DNA of 64,000 nt from Perca fluviatilis (GCF_010015445.1 NC_053127.1:30566215-30630214); one strand, 5' to 3'. Counted from the stretch's first letter, positions 51,749 to 63,787 are shown. Made by a program: numbers and translations. The notes: generated from the sequence alone by a model not told the origin.

Positions 51749-54700
51749 GCCCTATTTTATGATGAAAGCTTACAGACACAAACAACACAACTAATTGGCA
51801 CCTTGTTAAGTCATCAGCCCAGTTCACAAATGCAAAAAACTCCAAAGGTTACATAGTTTACTCACCAATACTGTATTACTGTCTTAGTGTACCAATGATA
51901 TTGTGCGCGAACACTGGCAATACATGTCATACAAAAAGTCAAAGTATTTCTAGTAATAATAATAATAATTACTATCAAACTAAATTGTAGTATTGTGTCT
52001 GTCAATAACCACCTAATTCAAATAGAAAAAGTAAAACAAACCAAAAGCAATATTCTGTCCAAGTGTGCTTTCTGGCTGTGGATGCAAATTCAGTCAGTTA
52101 TTAACAAATTAAAGACCAGTAATACGTTATTGTGACATCCATGTGAAGTGGCAGATGTAAAGCAAATGCCAGATTGTGGTAAGCATCTATAACATGTTCA
52201 TTTTATCAATAAAACATTCACAAGCTTGGAAGTCTCTTAAAAGCTGTTGTCATATCTGGCTTTCAAATGATGGCAGAACGTTTTTCTACCCCATTTGCCT
52301 TGACCTTATTAAATCCAACTTCATATTTTTCTTGACACTGAATAAATCCTCACACTGTTCCCATGTCTGTCACATCAGTGATTGTTATCAAAAGCAGTAG
52401 AACACTTATAAAAGTAAATTGTGGCACTCAATATGTACTGTGGGCTATAACTAGGCAAAAGCTAGTTAAAGGTAAAGTAAAGTAAAAGCTTTGTCTTTTT
52501 CCTATTGGATATACAATAAACATTGTTGAGTCTTAATCAGTGTCCAACAATATAATGGTCAGATATGTTGAAAAGGGCCTAAAATAGCCTTGTTTCTGCA
52601 TGGAAAATCAGGTTGATTTGATATGATTCTTTAAGCTTTAGATACCACATAACACAAGCTGACTCAGTGTCCCTTTTCCCCCTCTCTTCCTCCTCTTTTT
52701 CTGCCTCACTACACACTATCATCTCCTCAAGCATTCTGGTCTGGGTTAAATGAAACCTTTAACAGTTCAATGTGCACCCATTAACATATGCTTGAGTCTA
52801 CTCTCGTCTGAACAGCCAAGCTAAGGCGCAAGCACACACAGTGGGGTGACACAAAAATCTTGACCCGATGGCACTGACACATCCTGGTGTGATTAGTGAT
52901 TCCATGAAAACAGCATGCCACTAATACCTTCTTATATTAATCCTTATGCATGATATTAATTAATAATGAAGATAAAAAAAAAAAATCTAAACTTCATTCA
53001 AACAATCCAAATACATGTTAATAAGTCTATTTTACTAATTATTGTGGAATTAGTATAGGAATCTTCAGGAAATTGAATTCGTTTGATTTTGTGTTGTGAT
53101 ACCACACTGAATTATAGTGAAAAAGGAATTGCCTGTGGTGACTGCAAATTATCATAACATGTAAAAATGTGGGTTAAATGAATGTATTAATATTCTACCG
53201 CTGTCAAAAATCAGTATATGATGAATACACTGGTATCATCAGTAAATACAGTCACTCTGTTCAGAACCAAAACAAGACAAGACTACGACTTACTTAAAAA
53301 AGAATAATCACAGTATTTCCAGTGGCCTACATTGTGTTGACTGGTGTGTTGATATTAATGTGCTGCTGAGGATCTGAGCTCAGCTGTTGTTTGCTGATGT
53401 GTGTTGCTGTGACCCTGTCAACCCGTCCTGACTCTATGTGAAGTGACAGATGTATACCAAAGGACACCAGTCTGCACAAACCTAGTTTCCCACTGGCCCT
53501 TATGTGACCTCTAAGCAACGCTGGTTTGACTGGTGATAATTGGCCAAATCAATAAAACAAATAAAACAAACTTACCAATGTATGCAACATCAAATCGTCA
53601 AACTCCTCTTAAAGACAATGTTTCACTTTTAACAAACAAATGCAGTGCTGTATCTTGATGAAATGTCTATAATGTTTGTGAATAAAGGGTCTTAACATGG
53701 TGTTCAAACCCTAACCCTGTTTCCTAGAAAATACAACTGCATACTGCTAATTTGTTTGGCCAAACACGTTTTCAGGGAAACATAATTGCAGCATGGATTA
53801 TGTTCACTGGCAACATTTTGTTTTGAGTAAAGGAAGTACTACATTTTTGTGCTGTACGTAAGAAGTAAGAAGGTGGTTGGGGTGGATGGTGGGTGATCAA
53901 AGTGGACTTAGACACTGCAGACCATGGTGAGGTTGAGGCAACAAAAGCACTTGTGTAAAGGTTGTGAAGATTGTGGCCTTGGTTAAATAAATAAAAAAGT
54001 GCTTTAAATCCACCCAGTAGACTACAGACATCTATTCAAATAAATGAGTTGCTCTTAATTGGTAAAATGATATGGCTACACACCATTGAATGACGTCCAC
54101 ATGTGTGTCGTGTCTTCATTGCAAACCCAGCTCTCCTCTCTGTGCTTGACTTGATTATAATCTCTATCCTCATCAGGGTCAATTCCGTGCCTTGGTTACT
54201 CCTGATCAAAATGAACAGTCTAACTGCCGATGACAGGTATTCAGATGCTCAACTGTTTTTTATCTTTAATCCTCCAGAATTGTTGTTCAGCATGAAGGAG
54301 CTAGGAGACAGTTTTCTGTGTTTAATTTGTTGCTATGATGATCTGATCTTTTTTTTAGAAAGAAACTGAATTCTGCTCCTACATTAACCATGTTTGAAGT
54401 CTGGATCAAGTCAAACGGAAAATGCTTATGTTTTAATAAGTGGAGGTACCTTTTCTCCAGCAGCCCCTCGTCATCCTAAATGGAAAGCTAAAAATACACA
54501 TGCACAGAGTGATACCAAGAGCCAATTGAGGAGCTCCGCTTTATATTTACACAGCTTATTAGCGTCCAATTGAGCATGTGTCAGATTCCCCCCCTCCCCT
54601 GAGGTAGCTGAGCAAAAACAACATTATGCCATTTCCCCAATTTTATCTCTTCATAACTAGAATATGTTGCTCCCATTCCATTTAGGTTTTAATAGACACT

Positions 54701-57324
54701 TCTGCAAGAGCACTTTAAAAGCTCAAGCACCTCTGGAGTGAACTCTACAGCAGATTTTACCCTCTACAGCTGTGAATTGTTTATATCTGCTGTAATGAGC
54801 TTGCAAATGTGTCCTCAAATTGGCAAACGGCAATTCAGAGCAAATTGGAATTTGTACAGTTGATACTATTCATAAATGACCACTGCAAAGCTAGTGGTTG
54901 TAACCTTCTAAAGATGTATTCTACTAACAGGCAATGCAAATATCAATCTCTACATAAACAGCCATGAAACCTAAACAGACAAAAATCAATTTCAGCATTT
55001 GAGAAATAAAGCATTTCAATCAGGTCATGTGTTGAAATGACATGTGGCTAGATTGTTATGGGGAAAGAGTGACGGGCTGAAATCTACCAGGAAGCATTGC
55101 CAGGGTCACCTGAATAGAGTGCAGTGTTGCTCAAGCCCAAAGCCCACACTGCAGCAACACTCATTACCCAGGTCTCCATAGAGACAACCTCAGCAGCCCG
55201 TACTGGCCCTAAAAGCCTTTATTTCAGCAAGCTACATCTCTCTGTCCAGAAGAGGTGCAACATGTACAATTCTGACGGAAGCTGCTCATTAAGACTAATC
55301 TTTGCAGGTCTGTTCGGGGAAAATAAATGTGCAGCAGAGAGAATACCGTCTAAGATCAACAATCACAATCACTTTCATTTTGCCTACAGTCCATTTAGCA
55401 TGGTAGAGAAAGAAGCAAAATACAAAGAGAGGATTGTCATAATGCACTCTGGGTAATTCTAAATGCTGCCACAAAAACCACATTTGAATCTCTGAATCAA
55501 TAGAAAAGGTCAGTGTCAAATGAGCCGAGTATGTCGATATGAATGGTAGTGCATCAGCGGCGACCACAAACGTAGCATTCATCACAATTACAAGTGCTGC
55601 TGCTGCCATTCAAAGTTTCCATGTAGATGTCTCTAGCAGCAGCCATTTTGAAACGCTGTTGCCTGGACCAAAGCGACTGAAAAAAACCATTCAAAAGCAA
55701 AGCAATGGATCGTGCTCAGCAAACAGAAATTTCAGCACAGCATGAGATTTGAAATGGACATCAGTGTCCTCTGTTTCTTGAAATTGTCTTGCCTCAGTTA
55801 CAGAATGGAGTCTTTGCTACACCACCGTCACTGCTTTAACTCCATTCTCTCCTATAAATAACAACTGCCTTCATTGGACCCTTCAGCATGGCCACAAAAT
55901 GGTTTTTCCTGTCATCTAAGCTTGACGCATTGCCATCTACTCTCAGTTTGCATTGTGTCCCCTTTGGATCTTTTAAATCCCTTTCCCTTCGTCTACCTTT
56001 CAAAAGAACAACTAAATACCCCAATTTTCTTTCGAGCTGATTTCTGCCCCCCAACACGCACATCCCACCCCCTACCACACAGCCCCGTGTCCTCCTCATT
56101 GCCCCCCCTTCCTCACACACCCTTCTTGTATTCGCTGTAAAAACCAGTCACCTTTAAGTCCAACAACAAATACAATAGGCACTAATAAACCTATCTTTTG
56201 AGGAATTCACTGCACAAAATAGGATCTGGATGCATTTTGCAAGATGTGCACATGGGCAAGGGTGATAAGGGCTTGTCTCTTTTTTTCCAATCCAAAATGA
56301 CTCCATGCCTGTGCTTCTAATATGGCGGGTGCAATGCCAGAAAAAAAGCACAGCCAACCTATTTAATCCTTTTTCTAGAAGAAGTACTCGACAGATCTAA
56401 CAGAAAGCATGCAATCATGCTTGCATGTCATTTAATACTTAAAATAAAGCATGTACTTTATATAGGCTATTATAATGCATGCAAGTAAATATATGTATTT
56501 TTCATTAACATACTTCATGGTTTAGGAGTGGATTTGTGAACTGAAAAATTATTTTTAATCTTCATGAAGAAATTATTTCAGTTCCATGGAGTGAATAACT
56601 GTTCTGTTTGAATGTAATTCACGGGCAGGTTTGAGATTTAAACAAACAAATGGTGAATGCACCAGGTGTACATGCAAATGTGTTACAACAAAATGATTCA
56701 CAAAAAGATCGTTTTTAATAAACCACACGTGTGAAACAGTGAAAGGTAAACTGTTAATATGCACATGAAGCATCTAAAAATGAAAATGCACTCAGACTGA
56801 GGCCCAGTGCAGTTTGATGAGAAAAAATAAAATAATCCTTTATTGACAAACTGAGAATGAAGCAAAAATAATTTAGAGGTTTTATCTTGGGGCCTACAAT
56901 TTCCACACAAAAAATGAATTGCACAGAAACTAAAATAACAAATATTAAAAATGCCTCCTTGCTCATGCAGTACAGACTGCACCTATCACTCAACCTACAT
57001 TTCTCCTCTCTCCCTCTCTCTATTTGATAAAAGGGTCATCTTAAATGTTGAAAATGCATGAGTGCTTAAAGGTTCACACTCTTCATCTCTTTAAAGGTTA
57101 ATGTGTATAACTATCCGACACCCAAAAAGACCCACTGTCTGTGTCAGGACATAGCAACAGCCTGTTCAGGGTTTAATTTTCCAGGACAAAAAAAAATAAA
57201 AATAAAATCTATCTCTTCAATGTGGGAATGCTTACAGGCTATTTAGGATATTATTTGTACACTCTGTCCGGCCGGGATAATTAACATACACTTATAGTTA
57301 AACATGCACAAATGCATCACCTAC

Positions 57325-57367
57325 CATTCAAGATGCACTGGGAAAAGATAAGAGCCAATATCCACAT
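57325..57367 (-). CDS. dscam: DSCAM coding exon 1 (signal peptide start)
   Basis: This short first coding exon is far below ORF-finder length and was found by reading the minus strand upstream of exon 2. Translation from the ATG whose A is at 57367 gives MWILALIFSQCILN, then one extra G before the donor gtaggt. The vertebrate DSCAM precursor also starts MWILAL and also breaks after 14 codons in phase 1. Joining the leftover G to TT at the start of exon 2 makes Val and continues as VFCEDL. The peptide is a hydrophobic signal-sequence core, expected to direct this single-pass neuronal adhesion receptor into the secretory pathway. The ATG has G at -3. What is seen: start codon, donor, matching phase. 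What is inferred: that transcription starts upstream, within the GA-rich and CpG-rich DNA. The sequence alone does not separate the teleost paralogues dscama and dscamb. Confidence 0.9.
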
Positions 57368-57488
57368 GCCCCGCTCCGTTCAATATCCAAGCTTATGCTT
57401 TTTCTTCTTCTCTCCCCGCACTCTTTCTTCTTATTTCTTCCTTTTATTTCTTCAACAAGTCAATTGCAATGAAAGAAAGGAGAGCTTG

Positions 57489-57492
<4 letters not shown>

Positions 57493-57548
<56 letters not shown>
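57493..57548 (-). repeat. dscam: (GA)n tract in presumed DSCAM 5' UTR
   Basis: About 28 GA units on the sense (minus) strand, ending 126 nt upstream of the exon 1 ATG. If transcribed, it gives a long purine leader; if not, it is a promoter-proximal GA repeat. Length is likely polymorphic. Confidence 0.93.
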
Positions 57549-57553
<5 letters not shown>

Positions 57554-57675
57554 TTCACGTTGGGAAGAAGATGAAGAGGAGGAGGTTTGAGCGTCTTCCT
57601 GCTGCTGATTGTCTTCTGGTACGGCGGGAGATAGTGTATGATCCACAACTATGCGTCTCCCCTTCCTTTGGACTG

Positions 57676-57699
57676 ACCGCACCGCACCGCACCGCACCG
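57676..57699. repeat. (ACCGC)n tandem repeat
   Basis: Four full 5-bp units plus a partial fifth, within the CpG-rich block upstream of dscam exon 1. Confidence 0.9.
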
Positions 57700-58260
57700 G
57701 GCCTCAGTGCAGCCGTCCCCCCGTGTCGGAGCGCTGCTCTGCTTGGAACATGAGGGAGCTCGGCTCGGTGCGCTCCGTTCCAGGTGAGCTGTGCCGCTGC
57801 TGCTGCTGCTGCTGAGTCAGAGGCTGGAAACGCATAGGACAAACGGTCTATGCGCACACCCAACTCCACGGTTAAACAATTAAAAGAACAAACCAAAAAT
57901 TCGGAATAAAAGAAAAATAATCAATAAATAATAAATAAATGAATAAGTTAGCAATCTATGCACTGACAACAGCCAAACATGTCATCTCAGGCATATGGGA
58001 AAAAATGCGTAAAAGTTGAATTTTTTTCGAGGATTAAAAAGCGCATGGAGTTGATTGTTAGCTGCGCTGAAAACTCATTCTCTCTTCGCCGCCTCTCTCC
58101 GTCCGGCGAGCAACAAGCACACGCATCTTCCCCCTGCAGCCGCACACACAAACTGCGCACACTGGTCCCTGCGCTTAAAACCTGCCCTGCCTCAGAGCAC
58201 TGTGGAATAAACCCTCGCCTCCTTCGCAGCAGATTTTCTCCCTCTCCATTGCCTTAAAGG

Positions 58261-59948
58261 TGCAGGGGTGGGGAGTAAGGGGGCGCACAGCTGAGCCTCA
58301 GAGAAAGCATTATAAAAATAAACTCTTTTGTTTTGACACAGAGGCGGGATCAAGGTGTTCCACTCAGAGAGGAAAATCTGCACATTAACTTAAGCAGGAG
58401 AGAATTAGCCAATGCTGGACATCCTTCTATGGTTTGCTGGTACAGCTGTGGTGTAGCAAGCTGGAGGATGGATGCTGAGGGAGGGAGGGATGAATGGAGG
58501 GAGAGGGAGTGATGTAGGCTACACCTGACTGGATACAGTGTAAGCATTTGGTGAGGGAAGAAAAAAAAAGCAAAATTATCTTAATTGGAGGAGATCAGAT
58601 CCTGTCTTTTAATGTGCTTTCTGGATAATTTATGAGCCCCAGGGGCAGTTTGGGGATCCTGCCAGCCTTACCCCTGCATTCATTAATTGACCTTGACAAA
58701 TATAAGCAGCGACCCCCCCAATGCACCAGGGGGCATCAAACAGCGGCCATGTCAGACATCCACAGCCCCCTGCAGGAGTTCACCTCCATTCAAGCCACAA
58801 AGGAGGAGGCTGCAGATTAATATATGAAAACTAAAGTGCTCCATGCTAAAGACTTAGTAGTTTCAATATATTTAATTTAAAAAAACAATTACCAAAAACT
58901 GTAGATTTTGTCAATCTAAAAATGTTTCCTTTTAAATCTTCAGCGAGCAAACATCCGTGTTATGTTTTTCAGGCACAGTGTTGTTATAAGAAAGTCCCAT
59001 TTACATTATATGTTGAATTTGAAATTCTTCTGAAGGCACTGACACAATGGTAACTCCATGTGACTGTTTGAATCTAGCGTGGCCCATTTATGTTCAAATA
59101 CTGGAGCAGGCGAGCCAGGCTTTAGCCCTGCACCCAGATACAGTGTCTGTCTCTTAGATTTAGCATCCACATCAGACCTGCAACATGAATATGCTCTGCA
59201 CCAGGAATACAGGACCTGTCACTGCCTGTCTGGCCCCTGCATGCGCTTCCAGCCAGGCATCCCCAAAATAAAACACATCATTATCACTGATGCCAACCAT
59301 CCGAACCGAGATGGCAGGGAGGAAAAAATGCGCTATTCCTCACACATTAAATCCAAAGTATTTTTTGGTTTATGTTGAATTTGCCTAATCCCCCTCCCAG
59401 TCTCCTTGCCTCCCAGCAGTGAGGGCGTTTGTTGTTCTTCCAGTTCTGCTGTTGTGTTTCTTGTAATGCGCACGCCTCCTTTTACTCTGCTTGCCGCTAT
59501 ACAGCACTGGTCTGCAGCACCCCACTACCCTTTTCAAATTATTATTAGAAACCACAGTGCAGACATTTTGCTCCAGTTGTAGTCAGTATAGTACCTATAG
59601 ACTGTCTGTGAATATGAGGGAAGTCATTAGATAAACTGGCTTACACATTGAAAATCATTGATATCTAAATTCACAAATTGGTGTTTTTTGTGTATTCTGA
59701 TGTACTGTTAGATTGCCACATTTTGGCCTTATCTCATATCTCTCATCAAGTCAAGGAAGTTTGCTTCAAGACTTGAATATCATCTAAACCAACAGAAAGT
59801 CTCAGACAGACAAATTCAATTGCTCCAATATGAGCAAATGTGAATTAGCTAAATCCAAACAACTAAATGTAACCTATTTACAACAGACACATATAGTTAC
59901 TGGTTTGTACTGTTGACCAGATACACAGACAAAGCCAAGAGTACCACT
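58261..59948. other. Intergenic DNA upstream of DSCAM
   Basis: No gene recognised. Frames at 58632-58820 and 59079-59378 have no domain signature. No repeat family was identified here. Confidence 0.5.
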
Positions 59949-60720
59949 TACAGTGCTCAGCATAAGTGAACACAACCATGCTAAAGTTGACTAAAAAGAG
60001 GAATAAAAAAATCATCTTTTGGAAATTGATCTTAATGCCTTAATTAAAACAATTAGGAAAAATCCAACCTTTAAGGACACCAATTTTCTTTGTGAATGAA
60101 TGTTTCGTAAATAAATAAATGTTCTTCCTTAAAATACAGGGGGCATACATATACACACCCCTATGTTAAATTCCCATAGAGGCAGGCAGATTTTTTATTT
60201 TTAAAGGCCAGTTATTTCATGGATCCAGGATACTATGCATCCTGATAAAGTTCCCTTAGCCTTTGGAATTAAAGTAGCCCCCCATCATTGACATGATCGG
60301 CATGTTTTTATTCCACCCTAACCAAATAGCTGGTTTGATTTGCACGGAGAGATGATCTTATGGAAAGTACCCCATGCCAATCTCTAGTTATGGTGAAGGG
60401 TATGTGGTGATGTGGGGCTACTTTAATTCCAAAGGCCAAGGGAACTTTATCAGGATGCATAGTATCCTGGATCTATGAAATAACTGGCCTTTAAAAAATA
60501 AATCTGCCTGCCTCTATGGGAATTTAACATGTATTTTATGAAGAACATTTATTTATTTACGTTACATTATTCATTCACAAAGAAAATTGGTGTCCTTAAA
60601 GGTTGGATTTTTCCTAATTGTTTTAATTAAGGCATTGACATCAATTTCCAAAAGATGATTTTGTATTCCTCTTTTTAGTGAACTTTAGCATGGGTGTGTT
60701 CACTTATGCTGAGCACTGTA
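59949..60720. mobile_element. Foldback Tc1-like element (inverted duplication of a transposase 3' half)
   Basis: The element is 59951-60718, flanked by TA on both sides, with ends CAGTGCTCAGCATAAGTG and its complement. The arms (about 59951-60287 and 60407-60718) are long inverted repeats separated by about 120 bp. The right arm reads VVMWGYFNSKGQGNFIRMHS from 60404, which matches the region of Tc1-family transposases with the VMVWGxF motif. The left arm carries the same coding segment in reverse. The catalytic domain is incomplete, so it is not autonomous. Confidence 0.85.
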
Positions 60721-61282
60721 CCTTGGCACTGACCCCATTCCTCACCAGGCTTGTTGATTTTTTGCCTTTTTTTTTTTTTTGTCTTGCTATGTCCAATAAT
60801 TTAGCCATATGGTAAACAATTCTCTTTAGGGTTCATCCTAAGAGGCTGTTTGGGTACAGAGATTGGATTAAAATCACTGGCTCTGTGGTCATAAAGAGCT
60901 CAAGCCCTATTCTCTAATCCCTGCTTTAACTCCATGATACATTGTGAGGTTATGATCAAATCAAAAGGTATTATCCTCTTTAAACCCTTCTGTTATTTAA
61001 ACGTCAAACCTTTACAGACATTTCTGTGACTTCTTTTTTGTTCTGATGAAGTGGTGCACTGTGCTGAAAATCTGGCACAAAAAACTGCTTGGTAAAGTAA
61101 AATACAAAAGAAAGTAATTACAAATAAGAGAAATTTCAACTTTGGCAATGTTTTCATGTTTTCAACATCACAAATATCGGTAACAAACTTATGAAACAAA
61201 ATTATTGTTTCATAAGGAATGAATATTTCTCTCAAGTATTACAATATACAGTGTGATGGTGAATTTAATGTGCTATTCTACT
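60721..61282. other. Unassigned intergenic DNA
   Basis: AT-rich, with a T-run at about 60766-60780. No gene or repeat recognised. Confidence 0.5.
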
Positions 61283-62012
61283 GGCCTCGAAGGAATACTT
61301 CATCTTCAAAATGATCATTTGTTGTTTTTCTCCAATGCCTTCACAGTGAACGAAGAATCCAAAAACGGAAAAGATTCTTCCCTCAATGTGGAGGCATGCG
61401 AGAACATGTTTCTTTAACCCTTGTGTTTATTTGAAAAACTAATTTAAATGGTTTCAAAACATTATCCTGACTAAGCTTCGACATAAACCAGTCTGTAATC
61501 CACTAGACATCCTCTGATCCTAACTATAAGTCAAAATAAATTATAATTTCTGCTTTTTTTAAACTAAACAATTAGGCATTATGTCATATAAATTAGCTTT
61601 ATTGACCATGAATTGACCAACTAGTGGCAAAAATGTAAAAAAAGTGCCAAAAAATCAATCAAAGTCAATTTTGACTGTTGGCTCAGTTGGTAGACAGGCG
61701 CACATGTATAGAGGTGTATACCTCGACGCAGAAGGTCCAGAGTTCGAATCCGACCTGTGACGATTTTCCTGCATGTCATCCCCCTCTCTCTCCCCTTTCA
61801 TATCTAGCTGTTCTTTCCATTAAAGGCTGAAATGCCCCCAAAAAATCTAAAAGAAATATATATATATATATACACACACATTTTGAACCGAAAGGACAAC
61901 GAGTCTATGGTCGACGGAAAGATAACACAAGGGTAAGGAATTCTAGGTAACACGGGGAGAGTAATTAAAATATACAAATGATCATTTTGAGTAGTTATGA
62001 TGCTGCAGTTTA
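61283..62012. mobile_element. Probable DNA element with inverted ends, interrupted by a SINE
   Basis: The left edge, GGAATACTTCATCTTC followed by AAAATGATCATTTGT, is mirrored near the right edge by ACAAATGATCATTTTGAGTA, giving inverted termini about 0.7 kb apart. The interior includes GAACGAAGAATCCAAAAAC, also seen in fish repeats. The SINE at 61672-61862 lies inside it. The exact boundaries and superfamily are uncertain. Confidence 0.45.
61672..61862 (+). mobile_element. tRNA-derived SINE, plus orientation
   Basis: The A box TGGCTCAGTTGG (61679-61690) and B box AGTTCGAATCC (61741-61751) are intact, followed by CTGCATGTCATCCCCCTCTC and a tail TTAAAGGCTGAAATGCCCCC. It is the same family as the split copy at 216-949 and ends next to a short TA/CA tract. 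Confidence 0.82.
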
Positions 62013-62021
62013 CTAAGAATA

Positions 62022-63052
62022 AATGTCAGCAGGGTGCGAACTACGTGGGAGCTAGGGGGAGCTCGGCTCCCCTTAATAAGAGAAGGGCTCCCCTGAAAAC
62101 GTGATTTGTGAAATTTTGGTGGGTTTTTAAAAATACTGACAATGTGTCATTGACGTGCAATTTCAGTTTTGTGAAATGTGATTATCGTGGATTATTATGT
62201 GTAAAATTGCAAAAATATCATTCATTCATGCATGACGATTTAAACCTAATTCACTTCAATAAAGATAACTATACATGCTATTCTTGTTATGAGCATCAAG
62301 GTGTAGCGGTGCTGCGGTGCAAATTCAACTCATGTTTAGTACATGTTAACTCAAAGATTCGTAGAAAAAATATAAAAGTTGGAGGCCATTAATTGGCGCG
62401 CAAAGTCCTTGAAATCCACTCTGCAGTTAGCATCATATAGCCATGGCAAAAAGAAAACAAGGCAGTTTAATTCATTTTGGTTTTACTAAGAAATTGTGTA
62501 GTGATGACGTTAATAGCACGACCGATGCACCTGCTGCAAGCCCTGTTGGCACACCTCCCAACGGGGTGACAACGCAAGAAGAAGCTGAAGAAATAATGTC
62601 CTCTCTGGCTGAAGATGATCCTAACCCCTCTTGATCCTCTCTTTCCCATTAAATTGGAACAGCCAGCAGTGGAGAGACTGGAAGAGCCCGTATACGTGGC
62701 TGTTTGCTAAGGATGGAAGCTTGGGGTGCGTCGCTAAGGTCTAATTGAACGGAGGAATGATGGTATTCTTCGGTAGCCTGAGTAACTTTAACCGTTGTTC
62801 ATGTGAAATCTCAAAGACAGCTTGATGCTTTGTTTATAGACTATTTGTGGCTGGCTGTTTGCTGTTTGACCTACCAATTCCTGTCGATAAATTATGATAG
62901 GGTAAATCCTGTATAGTGCATACACTTGTAGCTGTTATGTATCTTTGTAAGTCATTGTAAGTCGCAAGCGCACAACACCCCCCCCCCGTGGAAAAAAAGG
63001 TAAAAGTGGGCTCCCCCGAAGGCCACTGTATAGTTCGAACACTGAATGACAC
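62022..63052 (+). mobile_element. hAT element, internally deleted, with near 8-bp target duplication
   Basis: The body is 62030-63044. The ends CAGGGTGCGAACTACG and CAGTGTTCGAACTATA (read inward) are imperfect hAT-type inverted repeats. The flanks AATGTCAG (62022-62029) and AATGACAC (63045-63052) agree at 6 of 8 bases. It carries a short ORF (listed next) but no BED finger, RNase H-like or dimerisation domain, so it depends on another source of transposase. Confidence 0.75.
62443..62634 (+). pseudogene. N-terminal fragment of a hAT-type transposase
   Basis: A 63-codon frame begins at an ATG in good context (gccATGg) with MAKRKQGSLIHFGFTKKLCS, then an acidic, Ser/Pro-rich stretch before the stop. 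A start of the form KRKQxSLxxFFxKK is typical of hAT/ZMYM-type transposase N-termini. The expected downstream several hundred residues are missing, consistent with an internal deletion of the enclosing element. Confidence 0.6.
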
Positions 63053-63220
63053 GTTACCTGCTGTTCTTTCAAGAACTTGGTCAGTCACGTCTGAGAATGA
63101 AACATGACATGTTGTTTCAGTTTTATTTGTTTCATGTAGCAATATCTAGCTCTGGGGAGTTTACTCCCCGGAGTCCTTATGTTTCTTCTTCTTTCTTCTT
63201 CTTTCTTCGCAGGATGCGGC

Positions 63221-63263
63221 CGGGAATTGCAGAGAATCGCAGAGCATAGCTCTGCAATTCCCG
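63221..63263. repeat. Perfect 14-nt-arm inverted repeat
   Basis: CGGGAATTGCAGAG (63221-63234) and CTCTGCAATTCCCG (63250-63263) are exact complements around a 15-nt loop, directly before the decamer array. Confidence 0.9.
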
Positions 63264-63267
63264 CCCA

Positions 63268-63317
63268 TCCTGCTGCGTCCTGCTGCGTCCTGCTGCATCC
63301 TGCTGCGTCCTGCTGCA
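63268..63317. repeat. 10-bp minisatellite, five units
   Basis: Five tandem units of TCCTGCTGC(G/A), without spacers. Confidence 0.95.
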
Positions 63318-63329
63318 TTCGCCGCATCC

Positions 63330-63787
63330 ACCCATGCTCTGCAGCGCTACGTTACATCCCGCAACGCCCTGCTGTGATGTTCATATGCACAGAGTAGTCA
63401 GGATCCGGTATAGGAGACTGCACTACTCAGTATGACACGATGTGCCCTGCTATGACATGAACTTCCACGATGACCTTCGAAGTCACTGTTCCATCATCTT
63501 TAATGTGACTGTTATCGCCACTGTTCATCACACCCCCAACCGGCCCCGTCAGACACCGCCTACCAAGAGTCTGGGTCTGCCGAGGTTTCTTCCTAAAAGG
63601 GAGTTTTTCCTCGCCACTGTCGCAATAGCCACTGCTAATGCTTGCTCTTGAGGGAATTACTGTAATTGTTGGGGTTTTGGAATTTATAGAGTGTGGTCTA
63701 GACCTACTCTATCTGTAAAGTGTCTCGAGATAACTCTTGTTATGATTTGATACTATAAATAAAATTGAATTGAAATTGAATTGAATG
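63330..63787 (+). mobile_element. LINE/SINE-type 3' tail with (ATTGA)n end
   Basis: Contains GAGTTTTTCCTCGCCACTGT, TGCTTGCTCTTGAGGGAATT, AGTGTGGTCTAGACCTACTC and GATACTATAAATAAAATTGA, then tandem ATTGA units. I recognise this string as a very common percomorph non-LTR tail. No reverse transcriptase sequence is present. The 5' limit is uncertain. Confidence 0.65.

Larger units (their letters stand above)
34094..57324 (-). other. dscam: DSCAM intron 1 (about 23.2 kb)
   Basis: The intron is bounded by the exon 1 donor (gtaggt) and exon 2 acceptor (ccatgcag), phase 1. Human DSCAM has a far larger first intron, so this one is compact, as expected in a teleost. No gene is recognised inside on either strand. 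It holds MITE and LINE fragments, a helicase-fragment element, microsatellites and two striking inverted repeats (44384-44455 and 51725-51748). Confidence 0.88.
44456..57324. other. Rest of DSCAM intron 1 toward exon 1
   Basis: No gene recognised in about 12.9 kb. Recognised items: a hAT-like start at 44703, a fish repeat at 45740-45960, a perfect palindrome at 51725-51748. Low-repeat DNA with TAAT motifs lies near 48520-48840. The frames at 49488-50158 show no domain. Confidence 0.5.
57368..58260 (-). promoter_or_regulatory. dscam: Presumed DSCAM 5' UTR and promoter region
   Basis: Upstream of the exon 1 ATG on the minus strand is a purine-rich leader. It contains a (GA)n tract (57493-57548), then a GC-rich, CpG-bearing block with a 5-bp ACCGC tandem repeat (57676-57699) and a short CTG run near 57797-57813. 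A short upstream reading frame (ATG at 57751, stop ending at 57704, 15 codons) would sit in the leader if transcription starts beyond it. I see no clear TATA box with the right spacing, so a CpG-type promoter is likely. The transcription start cannot be fixed from sequence. Confidence 0.5.

Noticed and set aside
61672..61760. A functional tRNA gene
   Set aside because: A and B boxes are present, but the cloverleaf is not maintained and SINE sequence follows; it is a SINE head.
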